64,000 nucleotides of DNA from Paenibacillus thermotolerans (GTDB lineage Bacteria > Bacillota > Bacilli > Paenibacillales > YIM-B00363): assembly GCF_028745515.1 (NCBI RefSeq), contig NZ_JAQZSG010000007.1, forward strand, positions 120,239 through 184,238, given 5' to 3'. The translations under genes and the position numbers were made by a program. Under the pieces are notes generated by a model that worked only from the letters and a program-made list of their open reading frames with translations, was not told where the DNA came from and ran no database searches. Positions 35,170 to 44,132 of this stretch are shown in pieces (positions within the stretch are counted from its first letter, which is position 1; each line of letters starts with the position of its first letter).

Positions 35170-38100
35170 GTGAAGGACTTATTATTAGATACGAGATCCC
35201 AGTTAATCGAACAAATGAAGAAAGAATTGCTAGGGCCCGGTTCTGAATACTCAATTCCTGATGTAGAACATGAGATTATCACCGATTTACCGGAAACACG
35301 ATATTGTGTTGGTGTGCTTTTTCCGCAAAAAAATTTAATAAACGCGGAAAATACTGATGAAGCTTTACCGAAAATAACCGAACAAGCTGAGGAACCGGAA
35401 CACGAAATCGAAGAACCGTTAGGGACCGTCATCGATGAAGATATTGAACAGAAACAGAGATACTTAGGCAACATTGCGGATGATTCCGATAATGGCACGC
35501 TAGATGAAGACATCAGTTTATCAATGCAAAACATGCCGTCTTCAATGGGGATTACTTTTTTTGTGAATAAGGATATTCAAGAGATCGTTGCGAATATTTC
35601 ATTTGGGACATATAGAAAAGCATTAATTGAAGATTGTAAGGTGCCGTTTATTCCGGAAGATCCGGAAAAGTACATACTTCCCGATAAATTGAGTTTTTTG
35701 GTCGAGTATGATAAGGAAAGTAAACTTTTAATATTGAAAAATCGATTGATGCCAAAGGAAGTAACCCAAATAAAGCAAAGTGGCGAGATCGATGATGATT
35801 ATTTGTTTGACTGCCTTTATAGGTTAAGTAACCAATTTACCCAGGGATTTGTTAGGGTTCCGCATTGTTTGCCTGTTACTATTCGTTTTTCTGACAAGGG
35901 ATATTTTGAAAGATTCAAGTTGGATAATGAAGAAATTAAATGTGTGGCTCTTAGAAAATATACTCTTGATGGATTACAAGCGATAACCATTCTGTTGGTG
36001 AACATGAACACCGGCGGTTATAACGGAACCAATTCTTTCTTTCAGCCAAGAATTGATATTGATTCAAGCAAAAATGATGGGCTTCGTTTTGAAGTTTACT
36101 CCAACCGGGAATATGCTGATAATGGCGACCTAGAAGAAAAGGGACTAGATCTTCTTTATCGAGATAAAAAGGTGTTTGCAACCGGACATGGAGTTTCGGC
36201 CGATTGGGATGTTAGGGATACAGGCGAAGGGAAAATATGGTCTGAATTCTTGCCGACATTCGAAGTGCCCCAAATGGATTTTAGTATTAAAGACAGTAGA
36301 GTAGATCTCAACACATTCTCAATGAAGTACCTATCCGATTTGAATAAAACAGATAAATTATTGAAAATCAAATCAATGAAAGATTTAGTTGACGCCTATT
36401 CTTCTTGGATTTCAAAGATCGAGTCAAAGGGTAAATTTCTCGATAGTAGATTTCAAGAGGCAATGGAACATCATATCAAGGAATGTAAAGAATCCTGTGA
36501 CCGTATGTACTATGGATTAAAATTGTTAGAGAAGAACGATGTTATATATGACGCTTTCCAATTGGCTAACAGATCCATGTTCATGCAACGCATTCATTCC
36601 GTTCTTCAGAAGGAAGATCATTACCCCCAAGATGAAGAATTGCAAAATAAAATAATGAATTTAAATTATTACGAGGAAGATGATCAAAATCATAAATGGC
36701 GTCCGTTTCAATTGGCGTTTTTATTGATGAGTATTAGATCAATAGTGGAAGAAGATTGCTCTGAGAGAAACTTAGTTGATTTGATTTGGTTTCCTACCGG
36801 CGGTGGAAAGACAGAGGCGTATCTGGGGTTGACAGCATTCACGATATTTTATCGCAGGCTCGTCCATCTTCCTACGTCTGCAGGCACCACAGTGATTATG
36901 AGGTATACTTTAAGACTACTTGCTGCCCAACAATTTTTAAGAGCAGGCACTCTTATTTGTGCTTGTGAATCTATTAGAAAAGATTGTGAAAGCAGGAAAC
37001 CAAAGTATCCATCTTACAAACTTGGAAGCGAGAAAATAACGATTGGACTTTGGATCGGAGGTACGCATACCCCAAATAAGAATGATGATGCAAAAAAATG
37101 TCTAGATGAGCTTCAAAAGGCAAACAGCAGTAACCTGCGTGACGTCAAGGATAAGCATAACAAATTTCAAATATTAAAATGTCCATGGTGTGGAACTAAG
37201 CTTGTTAAAGATTACGACAGAACAGGTAACAATCTGATTGGCCGCTGGGGCTATCTAATGAAAAATAAGAAGCGGTTTGAAATATATTGTACTCAGGAAA
37301 ACTGCGAATTTGAAACAGCATTGCCAATTCAAGTTGTTGACGAGGAATTATACGAAAATCCCCCGACACTATTATTTGGTACGGTAGATAAATTTGCAAT
37401 GCTGCCTTGGAAGAGTGATGCGGGAAGTTTCTTTGCAACGAGAAGTAATAATCGAACCCCTGAGTTAATCATTCAGGACGAACTACATTTAATATCGGGG
37501 CCTTTAGGTACAATGGTGGGATTATACGAAACGGCAATCGATGCACTGGTTAGTGCAAAAGGTGTGAAATCGAAAATTATCGCATCAACAGCAACGATTC
37601 GTCGCGCAAAAGATCAATGTTCAAATTTATTCAATCGCGATGTCAAACAGTTCCCTTCTCCCGGCATTGATTCCGATGATTCTTTTTTTGCGCGGGAAGC
37701 TTGCATAAAAGAGCAGCACGGACGGTTTTATGTAGGTATAATGCCTTCCGGGAAAACTAAAGCAATGATGGAAGTAAGATCTATTGCGGCAATACTCCAA
37801 CGTGTTCATATGATGGATATTCCATATGAGGTGAAGGATAAGTTTTGGACTTTGGCGGTATATTTCAATAGTTTGCGCGATTTGAGTAAATGTTCGATGT
37901 TGGTGGATGATGACGTTAAAGACTTTTTAAGAAGAACGGCACAGCGTTTTGGGAATAGAAGTTTAACGAGAAGAACTGGGTCCGCCGATGAATTGACGAG
38001 CAGAATCTCCACTTCGCAATTAAACGAAACATTAGAAAAGCTCGAACAGGTTGTTTATAGCGAGGAAAACCAGAGAGAAAAGAAATATCCGATTAACGTA

Positions 38101-38781
38101 TTACTCGCGACGAATATGATCTCGGTAGGGGTGGACGTTGCGAGATTAAATGTAATGTTACTTGTCGGGCAACCAAAGTTGACAAGCGAATACATTCAAG
38201 CATCCAGCCGAATTGGAAGAACTTATCCTGGCGTAGCTTTTGTGTTGTACGACGGTGCTAAGAGTCGGGATAGATCACACTACGAACAATTCAGAAGTTA
38301 CCATGAATCGTTTTATAAATTTGTAGAACCTACAGGCGCAACACCATTTTCAAAACCTGCCCGTGACCGGGCTCTACACGCAGTAATGGTCACATTAATG
38401 AGGCACAAATATAAACTCACTTCAGATAATGAGGCTGCTTTTTTTCAACGAGATGATGAAGCGATAAGGGAAATTGAGGAGTTTATAATTGATCGGATAA
38501 ATGAAATTAGAGACCGCGTCGATATCGATTTAAAAGATGAGAGTAATGCTATCATTGAGGAAATGGAAGAATTTTGGGGTGACTGGGAAGACCGCATTAA
38601 TCGTTCCACAGGCAGTAACTTTTATTATGGGGACAGATATATAGTGCAAGATCCTCCGTCAGACACGAAAAGATTGCTTAAAGTATTCGGAAACGGCAGC
38701 CCTGACTCCGCTAAAGAAACTCTAACATCAATGAGGAATGTTGATAAGAGTGTAACTGCCGGTTTAATTATTTGGGAGTGA
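35170..38781 (+). CDS. drmA: DrmA-like DISARM helicase
   Basis: The protein of about 1203 aa has a superfamily-2 helicase core in its C-terminal half: Walker A FPTGGGKTEAYLG (near residue 545), DEAH-box variant QDELHLISGPLG (near 769), ASTATIRRA (motif III, near 804), LLATNMISVGVDVARLN, and motif VI QASSRIGRTYPG (near 1011). A Cys pair set CPWCGTKL and CTQENC lies between the lobes and probably binds zinc. In DISARM, DrmA with DrmB forms the core complex that engages incoming DNA. Starts at GTG 35170 (GGGAG 8 bases upstream) and GTG 35161 are both possible. It is 6 bases upstream of drmB. Confidence 0.88.
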   Translation: MKDLLLDTRSQLIEQMKKELLGPGSEYSIPDVEHEIITDLPETRYCVGVLFPQKNLINAENTDEALPKITEQAEEPEHEIEEPLGTVIDEDIEQKQRYLGNIADDSDNGTLDEDISLSMQNMPSSMGITFFVNKDIQEIVANISFGTYRKALIEDCKVPFIPEDPEKYILPDKLSFLVEYDKESKLLILKNRLMPKEVTQIKQSGEIDDDYLFDCLYRLSNQFTQGFVRVPHCLPVTIRFSDKGYFERFKLDNEEIKCVALRKYTLDGLQAITILLVNMNTGGYNGTNSFFQPRIDIDSSKNDGLRFEVYSNREYADNGDLEEKGLDLLYRDKKVFATGHGVSADWDVRDTGEGKIWSEFLPTFEVPQMDFSIKDSRVDLNTFSMKYLSDLNKTDKLLKIKSMKDLVDAYSSWISKIESKGKFLDSRFQEAMEHHIKECKESCDRMYYGLKLLEKNDVIYDAFQLANRSMFMQRIHSVLQKEDHYPQDEELQNKIMNLNYYEEDDQNHKWRPFQLAFLLMSIRSIVEEDCSERNLVDLIWFPTGGGKTEAYLGLTAFTIFYRRLVHLPTSAGTTVIMRYTLRLLAAQQFLRAGTLICACESIRKDCESRKPKYPSYKLGSEKITIGLWIGGTHTPNKNDDAKKCLDELQKANSSNLRDVKDKHNKFQILKCPWCGTKLVKDYDRTGNNLIGRWGYLMKNKKRFEIYCTQENCEFETALPIQVVDEELYENPPTLLFGTVDKFAMLPWKSDAGSFFATRSNNRTPELIIQDELHLISGPLGTMVGLYETAIDALVSAKGVKSKIIASTATIRRAKDQCSNLFNRDVKQFPSPGIDSDDSFFAREACIKEQHGRFYVGIMPSGKTKAMMEVRSIAAILQRVHMMDIPYEVKDKFWTLAVYFNSLRDLSKCSMLVDDDVKDFLRRTAQRFGNRSLTRRTGSADELTSRISTSQLNETLEKLEQVVYSEENQREKKYPINVLLATNMISVGVDVARLNVMLLVGQPKLTSEYIQASSRIGRTYPGVAFVLYDGAKSRDRSHYEQFRSYHESFYKFVEPTGATPFSKPARDRALHAVMVTLMRHKYKLTSDNEAAFFQRDDEAIREIEEFIIDRINEIRDRVDIDLKDESNAIIEEMEEFWGDWEDRINRSTGSNFYYGDRYIVQDPPSDTKRLLKVFGNGSPDSAKETLTSMRNVDKSVTAGLIIWE

Positions 38782-38787
38782 TGACTA

Positions 38788-40668
38788 TTGTCTAGATTAG
38801 GAAGGCAGAGGGATATACAAAGGCTTAATATTGTTACACATAGTGTCAGAAGCGCACAAGCAATACTACAATATGGCGTTGGTGCAATGGTTGATTTCCC
38901 GGATCAGACTTTAATGACTGCTGCCCCTGAATATTGGGAAACGAAGGTTACGCGAATACACGATGAAAGATTAGAGAAAGCATTGAAAGTTGATTACTTT
39001 GGTATGCCTGGGGGCCAAAATAAATACGATTGGGGAATTGCGTATGCTCGATTCCCGGAATGGTATTTTTGCCCGAAATGCAGGGTGTTTAAACCATTAA
39101 AACTTTGGGTCAATGAGTATTTAAGGAAGGCTACATCAAAACAAAAAGAATTTGATCCGCATATGAGAAAACCTCGTTGTATGGAATGTAGGCAAGGCCT
39201 AGTCCCCAGTCGTATTGTGGTTGCTTGTACTAAAGGACATATCGACGATTTCCCATGGGTGCTATGGGCCCATGGGAAAAAAGAGAGTGAAATTTGTTCC
39301 AACCCAATCTTAACATTTGAGACCGGTGCGACAGCATCTGCTGGTCTTGAAGGTCTGAACGTAAGGTGTAAGAATTGCAATTCTCGAGCTACCTTGAAGG
39401 GCGCATTTGATAAGGATGCGATGGAGAAGATAGGTTATCAATGCACGGGGAAGATGCCATGGAAAAATCACTCCGTTGATTGTGTAGAGTCCCCCAGGGC
39501 AATGCAACGAGGTGCATCTTCCTTATACTATCCCAAAGTTGTTAGTTCACTTGTAATTCCTCCATATTCAGAAAAGATTAACGATCGCATTGTAAATTCG
39601 GTAGGATTTAATGATGTCCTAAGAATAATCGGTGATTATGAAGAGGATGAAAAGGTCGAAAGAATTAGGAAACGCATTGATAAGTGGGCTGAGGATATAG
39701 CAAGAGAGCTTTCCGCTGATTCAGCAGTGGTTAAGAATATCTTGTCAAGGCGTTTGCTAGATAATGGTGAAGATGAGCCGGTAAATGCGAACGGGATTAA
39801 ATATCGTATTGAAGAGTTTGAGGCTCTTTCGGGAAAAATATCAATTAATGATCTAAATGGTAATGATTTTGTTAGAGAAGCGACAGATATAAATATGTAT
39901 GAAATTCCTTTTGTTAAAGATATTTCACTCATTCATAAAATCAGAGAAGTTCGGGCATTAACAGGGTTTACGCGCCTAGAACCGCCTGATGCATATGATT
40001 CGGGTGAGAATATTCGTGGGTTTATCTCGGTTAAGGAGCCCGAAACAAGGTGGTACCCCGGTTATGAAGTCCGAGGTGAGGGCATATTTATTGAATTTAA
40101 TAATTCTGATATAAATAGATGGATAGACGAAAACGATGAAGCAATTAAACGGCGAGCTCGAATTATTAACGCTAACTATCAGTCTTCATACCAAGGGGAT
40201 GTTACAAATAGGGAAATAACTCCCAAGTTCATCTTGCTGCATACGATTGCTCATCTACTTATTAGGCAACTGAGCTTTGAATGTGGATATACAGCTGCAT
40301 CATTGAGAGAAAGACTTTACTGCAGTGAACAAGAAGACGGAGTTGAAATGTCAGGAATTCTTATTTACACTGCCAGCGGAGATTCCGAAGGTACACTTGG
40401 CGGACTTGTTAGACAAGGCTATTGGGATTGTTTACCCCGCACTTTTAGAAAAGCGATCGAATTTGGTGAGTTGTGCTCAAATGATCCGGTATGTATAACC
40501 AGTAAGGGTCAAGGTAGAGATGCATTAAATCTAGCTTCCTGTCATTCTTGTGGTCTTCTTCCGGAGACCAGTTGTGAAGAATTTAACGTATTTTTGGATC
40601 GTGGACTGGTAGTGGGGACGTTTGAAGAGAAGGATATAGGATTTTATAATAAATGGTTGAATAGTTAA
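38788..40668 (+). CDS. drmB: DrmB-like DISARM protein (DUF1998)
   Basis: The 626-aa protein has an N-terminal RSAQAILQYGVGAMVDFPDQTLM block typical of the DrmB family, several Cys pairs (CPKCRVFK near residue 95, CMECRQG near 131, CKNCNSR near 195, CHSCGLLPETSC near 586) likely to bind zinc, and a DUF1998 region near 480-520 (HTIAHLLIRQLSFECGYTAASLRERLYC). Known DrmB works with DrmA. The start is unusual: TTG 38788 has GGGAG 9 bases upstream, while an out-of-frame ATG at 38781, overlapping the drmA stop, opens a four-codon frame that ends at 38795. Confidence 0.88.
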   Translation: MSRLGRQRDIQRLNIVTHSVRSAQAILQYGVGAMVDFPDQTLMTAAPEYWETKVTRIHDERLEKALKVDYFGMPGGQNKYDWGIAYARFPEWYFCPKCRVFKPLKLWVNEYLRKATSKQKEFDPHMRKPRCMECRQGLVPSRIVVACTKGHIDDFPWVLWAHGKKESEICSNPILTFETGATASAGLEGLNVRCKNCNSRATLKGAFDKDAMEKIGYQCTGKMPWKNHSVDCVESPRAMQRGASSLYYPKVVSSLVIPPYSEKINDRIVNSVGFNDVLRIIGDYEEDEKVERIRKRIDKWAEDIARELSADSAVVKNILSRRLLDNGEDEPVNANGIKYRIEEFEALSGKISINDLNGNDFVREATDINMYEIPFVKDISLIHKIREVRALTGFTRLEPPDAYDSGENIRGFISVKEPETRWYPGYEVRGEGIFIEFNNSDINRWIDENDEAIKRRARIINANYQSSYQGDVTNREITPKFILLHTIAHLLIRQLSFECGYTAASLRERLYCSEQEDGVEMSGILIYTASGDSEGTLGGLVRQGYWDCLPRTFRKAIEFGELCSNDPVCITSKGQGRDALNLASCHSCGLLPETSCEEFNVFLDRGLVVGTFEEKDIGFYNKWLNS

Positions 40669-40680
40669 ATGGGTGATTCA

Positions 40681-41721
40681 ATGAATAAGAGTGAAACTTA
40701 TACAGCTATTGATTTATTTGCAGGTTGTGGAGGGTTATCCGAAGGATTACGGCAAGCTGGATTTCACGTAGTTGCAGCTGTCGAGATTAACAAATTCGCA
40801 GCCGAAACGTATACCGAAAATCACAAAGAAACATTGCTTTTCGACGAAGATATTCGCACGATAGATTTGCAAAAAATTAAGAAATTATTGAATGGGGAAA
40901 CCTTGCATTTGCTTGCCGGTTGTCCTCCATGTCAAGGATTTTCTTCGATGAGAAGACTAAACCGGAAGGAACCAGTTGAAGATCCTAGAAATGACCTTAT
41001 TTTGGAGTACTTGAGGTTTGTAAAAGAATTCATGCCCCTTACTCTGATGATGGAGAATGTGCCCTCGATCATAAGCTATCCACTTTTTGAGGAAGTAGCC
41101 AAAGAGTTAAAGATTTTAGGGTATAATATCGATTTTGATGTTGTGAATGTTTCAAAATATGGAGTTCCTCAAAGAAGAAAACGATTTGTTATGGTTGGTT
41201 CACGCGTCGGTGAGATAAAAATATCACCCGGAAACAATGAAAGAAAAACTGTTAGAGAGATGATTGGGGGGTTGGAAAGTGCATTTACTACTTCTGACCC
41301 AGTACACAGAATTTTTCCGAAACATGTTAAAAGAATTGAAGAAATGATTAGTAACATTCCTAAAAACGGGGGAAGCAGGAGAGATCTCCCGGAAAAGTAT
41401 ATTTTAGACTGTCACAAGAAGGACAATGTCGGATTTAATGATGTCTATGGGCGGCTTAGGTGGAATGATGTTTCTTCGACTATTACTGGCGGGTGTCTGA
41501 ATCCCTCAAAAGGTAGGTTCCTTCACCCTGAAGAAAATAGGTGCATTTCGGCAAGAGAAGCTTCATTGTTACAAACATTTCCGCCTGATTATATTTTCCC
41601 TGCGCATATTCCAAAAACGTCATTGGCACTTATGATTGGGAATGCATTGCCACCGATGTTTAGTAAGGTTCAGAGCCTTAACATTCATTCTCATATTACT
41701 GAACACTTTGTCCGGCAGTAG
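40681..41721 (+). CDS. drmMII: DISARM 5-cytosine DNA methyltransferase
   Basis: The protein of about 346 aa has the ordered motifs of C5 methylases: AIDLFAGCGGLSEGL (I), GCPPCQGFSS (IV, catalytic Cys), MENVPS (VI), VPQRRKRFVMVG (VIII), a short recognition region, RLRWNDVSSTITGG (IX) and LMIGNALPPMF (X). In class-2 DISARM this enzyme marks host DNA so that the DrmA/B machinery spares it. ATG 40681 has GGGTG 5 bases upstream; ATG 40669, directly after the drmB stop, is an alternative. A Vsr gene follows at 41822, consistent with repair of deaminated methylcytosine. The target sequence is not readable. Confidence 0.9.
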   Translation: MNKSETYTAIDLFAGCGGLSEGLRQAGFHVVAAVEINKFAAETYTENHKETLLFDEDIRTIDLQKIKKLLNGETLHLLAGCPPCQGFSSMRRLNRKEPVEDPRNDLILEYLRFVKEFMPLTLMMENVPSIISYPLFEEVAKELKILGYNIDFDVVNVSKYGVPQRRKRFVMVGSRVGEIKISPGNNERKTVREMIGGLESAFTTSDPVHRIFPKHVKRIEEMISNIPKNGGSRRDLPEKYILDCHKKDNVGFNDVYGRLRWNDVSSTITGGCLNPSKGRFLHPEENRCISAREASLLQTFPPDYIFPAHIPKTSLALMIGNALPPMFSKVQSLNIHSHITEHFVRQ

Positions 41722-41821
41722 AAACATACTTCTAATATAGAAATCGGGAGTGTTTGGTTAATATCACCTTCCTAGTAGGTTCCTTGGGTGATCCATAATT
41801 GTATTCGAACGGGTTGAGTTA

Positions 41822-42241
41822 ATGGATAAGTTCGATAAAGTAAAACGCAGCGAAATTATGAGTAAAATATCAGGTAAAAACACGAAACCGGAGATCATCG
41901 TACGTAAACTTCTTCATCGAATGGGTTACCGGTTTCGATTGCATCGTATTGATCTACCGGGGAAACCAGATATTGTGTTGCCAAAGTACAAGAAAGTAAT
42001 ACTTGTGCATGGATGCTTTTGGCATGGGCATGATGGCTGTGTTAAAAGCAAACTTCCTGAAACAAATAAAGATTTTTGGTTGAAAAAAATCGGAAAGAAT
42101 ATTGAACGAGATTTAAAACATTTTAAATCACTTGAAGAACTAGGATGGGATGTATTAATCATATGGAGTTGCGAGATGAGTAAAAAAGCAGATTTAATAA
42201 CAATAGAACAGAGGTTAGGCACGTTTCTTGATAAGAGGTAA
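41822..42241 (+). CDS. vsr: Very short patch repair endonuclease (Vsr)
   Basis: The 139-aa protein is a clear Vsr: RSEIMSKISGKNTKPEIIVRKLLHRMGYRFRLH, LPGKPDIVLPKYKKVILVHGCFWHGHDGC and WDVLIIWSCEM match the family from end to end. Vsr nicks next to the T of T-G mismatches that arise when 5-methylcytosine is deaminated, so it protects methylated sites. It lies 100 bases after the DISARM methyltransferase. The ribosome site is weak. It is not a core DISARM component but is a logical partner of the methyltransferase. Confidence 0.93.
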   Translation: MDKFDKVKRSEIMSKISGKNTKPEIIVRKLLHRMGYRFRLHRIDLPGKPDIVLPKYKKVILVHGCFWHGHDGCVKSKLPETNKDFWLKKIGKNIERDLKHFKSLEELGWDVLIIWSCEMSKKADLITIEQRLGTFLDKR

Positions 42242-42350
42242 TTAATTTACAATAATTTTCTATGAAATTTATGACGTGCCCTTGTTAAAGGGTTCGTCAT
42301 TTGAAAGTAGCCCAAATGTTCTTCGCGATAACATATTGAGGAGGAAGTTT

Positions 42351-42647
42351 ATGATGCATATTGAACCCTTTTCACCAACGGATATCAAAATCCCAAAAAA
42401 CAGTAGAGTGAAATACTTTACTGTTACTGGTCCAAAAGGTTCATTGAAAATCGGTATTACGTTCACTAAGAGCTCACTTAGGGGAATGCAATACCAACTG
42501 GCAAGAATGCGGATAGGTGATACATGGATTCGCGAGAATTTCGGTTCCCCAATTCATGAAATCCTTAAGGAGCACGTCGGGGCAACTTTTCAAGGAACAA
42601 GGGAGACATGGTTCGAGGAAGTGTATAACCGGAATTATTCAGTATAA
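42351..42647 (+). CDS. Hypothetical 98-aa protein downstream of vsr
   Basis: The start is well defined: GAGGAGGAAG lies 4 to 11 bases before ATG 42351. The protein is basic in the middle (LKIGITFTKSSLRGMQYQLARMRIG) with conserved-looking Trp and Gly residues (TWIRENFGSPIHEIL, GATFQGTRETWFEEVYNRNY). I do not recognise the family. No signal peptide or membrane span is visible. It lies on the same strand as the DISARM genes, 109 bases after vsr, and before a decayed transposon, so it could be a cargo or regulatory protein of the island. Confidence 0.6.
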   Translation: MMHIEPFSPTDIKIPKNSRVKYFTVTGPKGSLKIGITFTKSSLRGMQYQLARMRIGDTWIRENFGSPIHEILKEHVGATFQGTRETWFEEVYNRNYSV

Positions 42648-42659
42648 AAACTATGTGCT

Positions 42660-43800
42660 ATTTTTCTGATGATTGATTGCCGTAGCTTGCCTGTGGCCAC
42701 AGCTGATTATGAGAATAGCAGTACATTAAAAAGAGACATCCCACTGGCCGTGTACAATGAAATGCGTAGCATCATCGACAATGAGTACGAGATACACCTG
42801 TTTCTTCGCCCCGTTTGGGCCTACGATGACAAAGGGTTATATTTGATGTCACTTTGCCATAAAGTGTTGCGATAGCACTTTTGAAAGCAACGCGCGGCGA
42901 ACGCCACGTTTCCGTATACAGGCGCAACTGCCTCGAGCTGTAACCACGACGTGCCAGTTACTCCTGTAATGTGTTCCTTTTCATTGTTACTCGGCTGGAT
43001 CTTGTTTTCCCATTGGATTTGGATGAATTGTCGGACGCTCCTGCTAGGCACTTCGTGCCGAAGAAGAATCGACACTTTCAGGATCACCTCGTAAATAACA
43101 CCATTAACCAGTTTGCGACCGCGTTCTTTGGGCTTTTGAACACGCAAACTTTGAGGCCGATACTGTGTCAAATACCGGCGCAACAATCGTTCGGATAATC
43201 CAGTTTGATTGTAGTTCTATACTTTGAGCTGTTTGAGTTTAGTTCGGTCGTTCCCTGCGATAAACGGCGACACATGAAACCGCATTTCCGCTACATCTTC
43301 GCTTTTCGTAAATATTTCAATCTCATTCCTCCAATCCTTAGGATGACATGAGTGTAACCCCGTGTTTTGCGGAAAAGAAGGCATACCGGGTTTGTAACCT
43401 CAAGCATGTGAATTTGCAATTGGCCGGACAGCTCGAGAGAACCAAAAGGTAGCGCGGGTTCCAACAAATTGTCTAACAGGATGGAGTACGGACGATGGCG
43501 ACGCTGACAAACATGCTACAGGTAGGTCATAACGGATGGCAAGCGATGTGAGAACTCTTTTTTGCATACACTATGCCGTAAACCCAGTTCGCCAGCGCAT
43601 GATCGTGGATTCATCTGCCGCAACGTCAGTGTAGGGGAGGTCTGAATTACCCTTTCAATGCTATTAGTGTCGTAATGCTTATATGGAGCTAACAGATCCG
43701 GAAGTTCATGATGATTATATGCACGATCCGCTTAGTATTCGTCGAATGATGAGCCGATAGCGCCGGAATTTTGCACCCACATGCAGCTCCTTATTAGACT
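42660..43800 (-). mobile_element. Decayed insertion element: DDE transposase remnant plus helix-turn-helix accessory remnant
   Basis: Read on the minus strand from 43800 to 42660, broken frames give recognisable pieces. First come parts of a DUF6431-like accessory protein (LLAPYKHYD, DVAADESTIMRWR, SLAIRYDLPV). Then parts of an integrase-catalytic (Mu/IS481-like) transposase follow: EIEIFTKSEDVAEMRFHV, GLSERLLRRYLTQYR, PKERGRKLV, EVPSRSVRQFIQI, LWQSDIKYNPL (first catalytic Asp) and KKQVYLVLIVDDATHFIVHG (second catalytic Asp region). Several stops and frameshifts interrupt it (for example TAG at 43217-43219 read on the minus strand). No terminal repeats were identified, so the limits are approximate. 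Confidence 0.7.
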
Positions 43801-43868
43801 CAGATTCCCCCCAACAGGGGCAAGGAACATTTCCTTACTCCTAACAAAAATGTCGGTTTCATTTTCCT

Positions 43869-43980
43869 TTGCATCCAACAAAAGTCTGCTATAATGATCA
43901 TCACACGGTTTTTTGGAGGATGCCCCATTGTGTGAACTGTATCCATAAGTTCACACAATGGGGCATCCTTTTCCTTTTCC
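43869..43980 (+). ncRNA. Promoter followed by a perfect 21-bp hairpin: candidate small RNA
   Basis: TTGCAT (43869-43874) and TATAAT (43890-43895) are separated by 15 bases. About 20 bases after the -10 box a perfect 21-bp inverted repeat begins (43917-43937 with 43949-43969, 11-base loop; inner part TTGTGTGAAC / GTTCACACAA), followed by TTTTCCTTTT. A transcript of about 75 bases that is mostly one hairpin would result. No known RNA family was recognised. It might instead be a strong terminator or the end of a transposable element. Confidence 0.4.
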
Positions 43981-44132
43981 ATGAATACGGACATTATTTT
44001 CGTCTATTCTTGGACAGGCAAGGCCATCAAATTCTCGATATCTTCGACTAATAAAAACAATGGTATGGCATCTCTAAAATATAATTGATAGAATATTAGC
44101 ATATATTGTATTTTAGTAGGGGGGAATCTGTT

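Noticed and set aside
41169..42222. Minus-strand frames overlapping the methyltransferase and vsr genes
   Set aside because: They overlap genes with complete catalytic motif sets and carry no domain signature.
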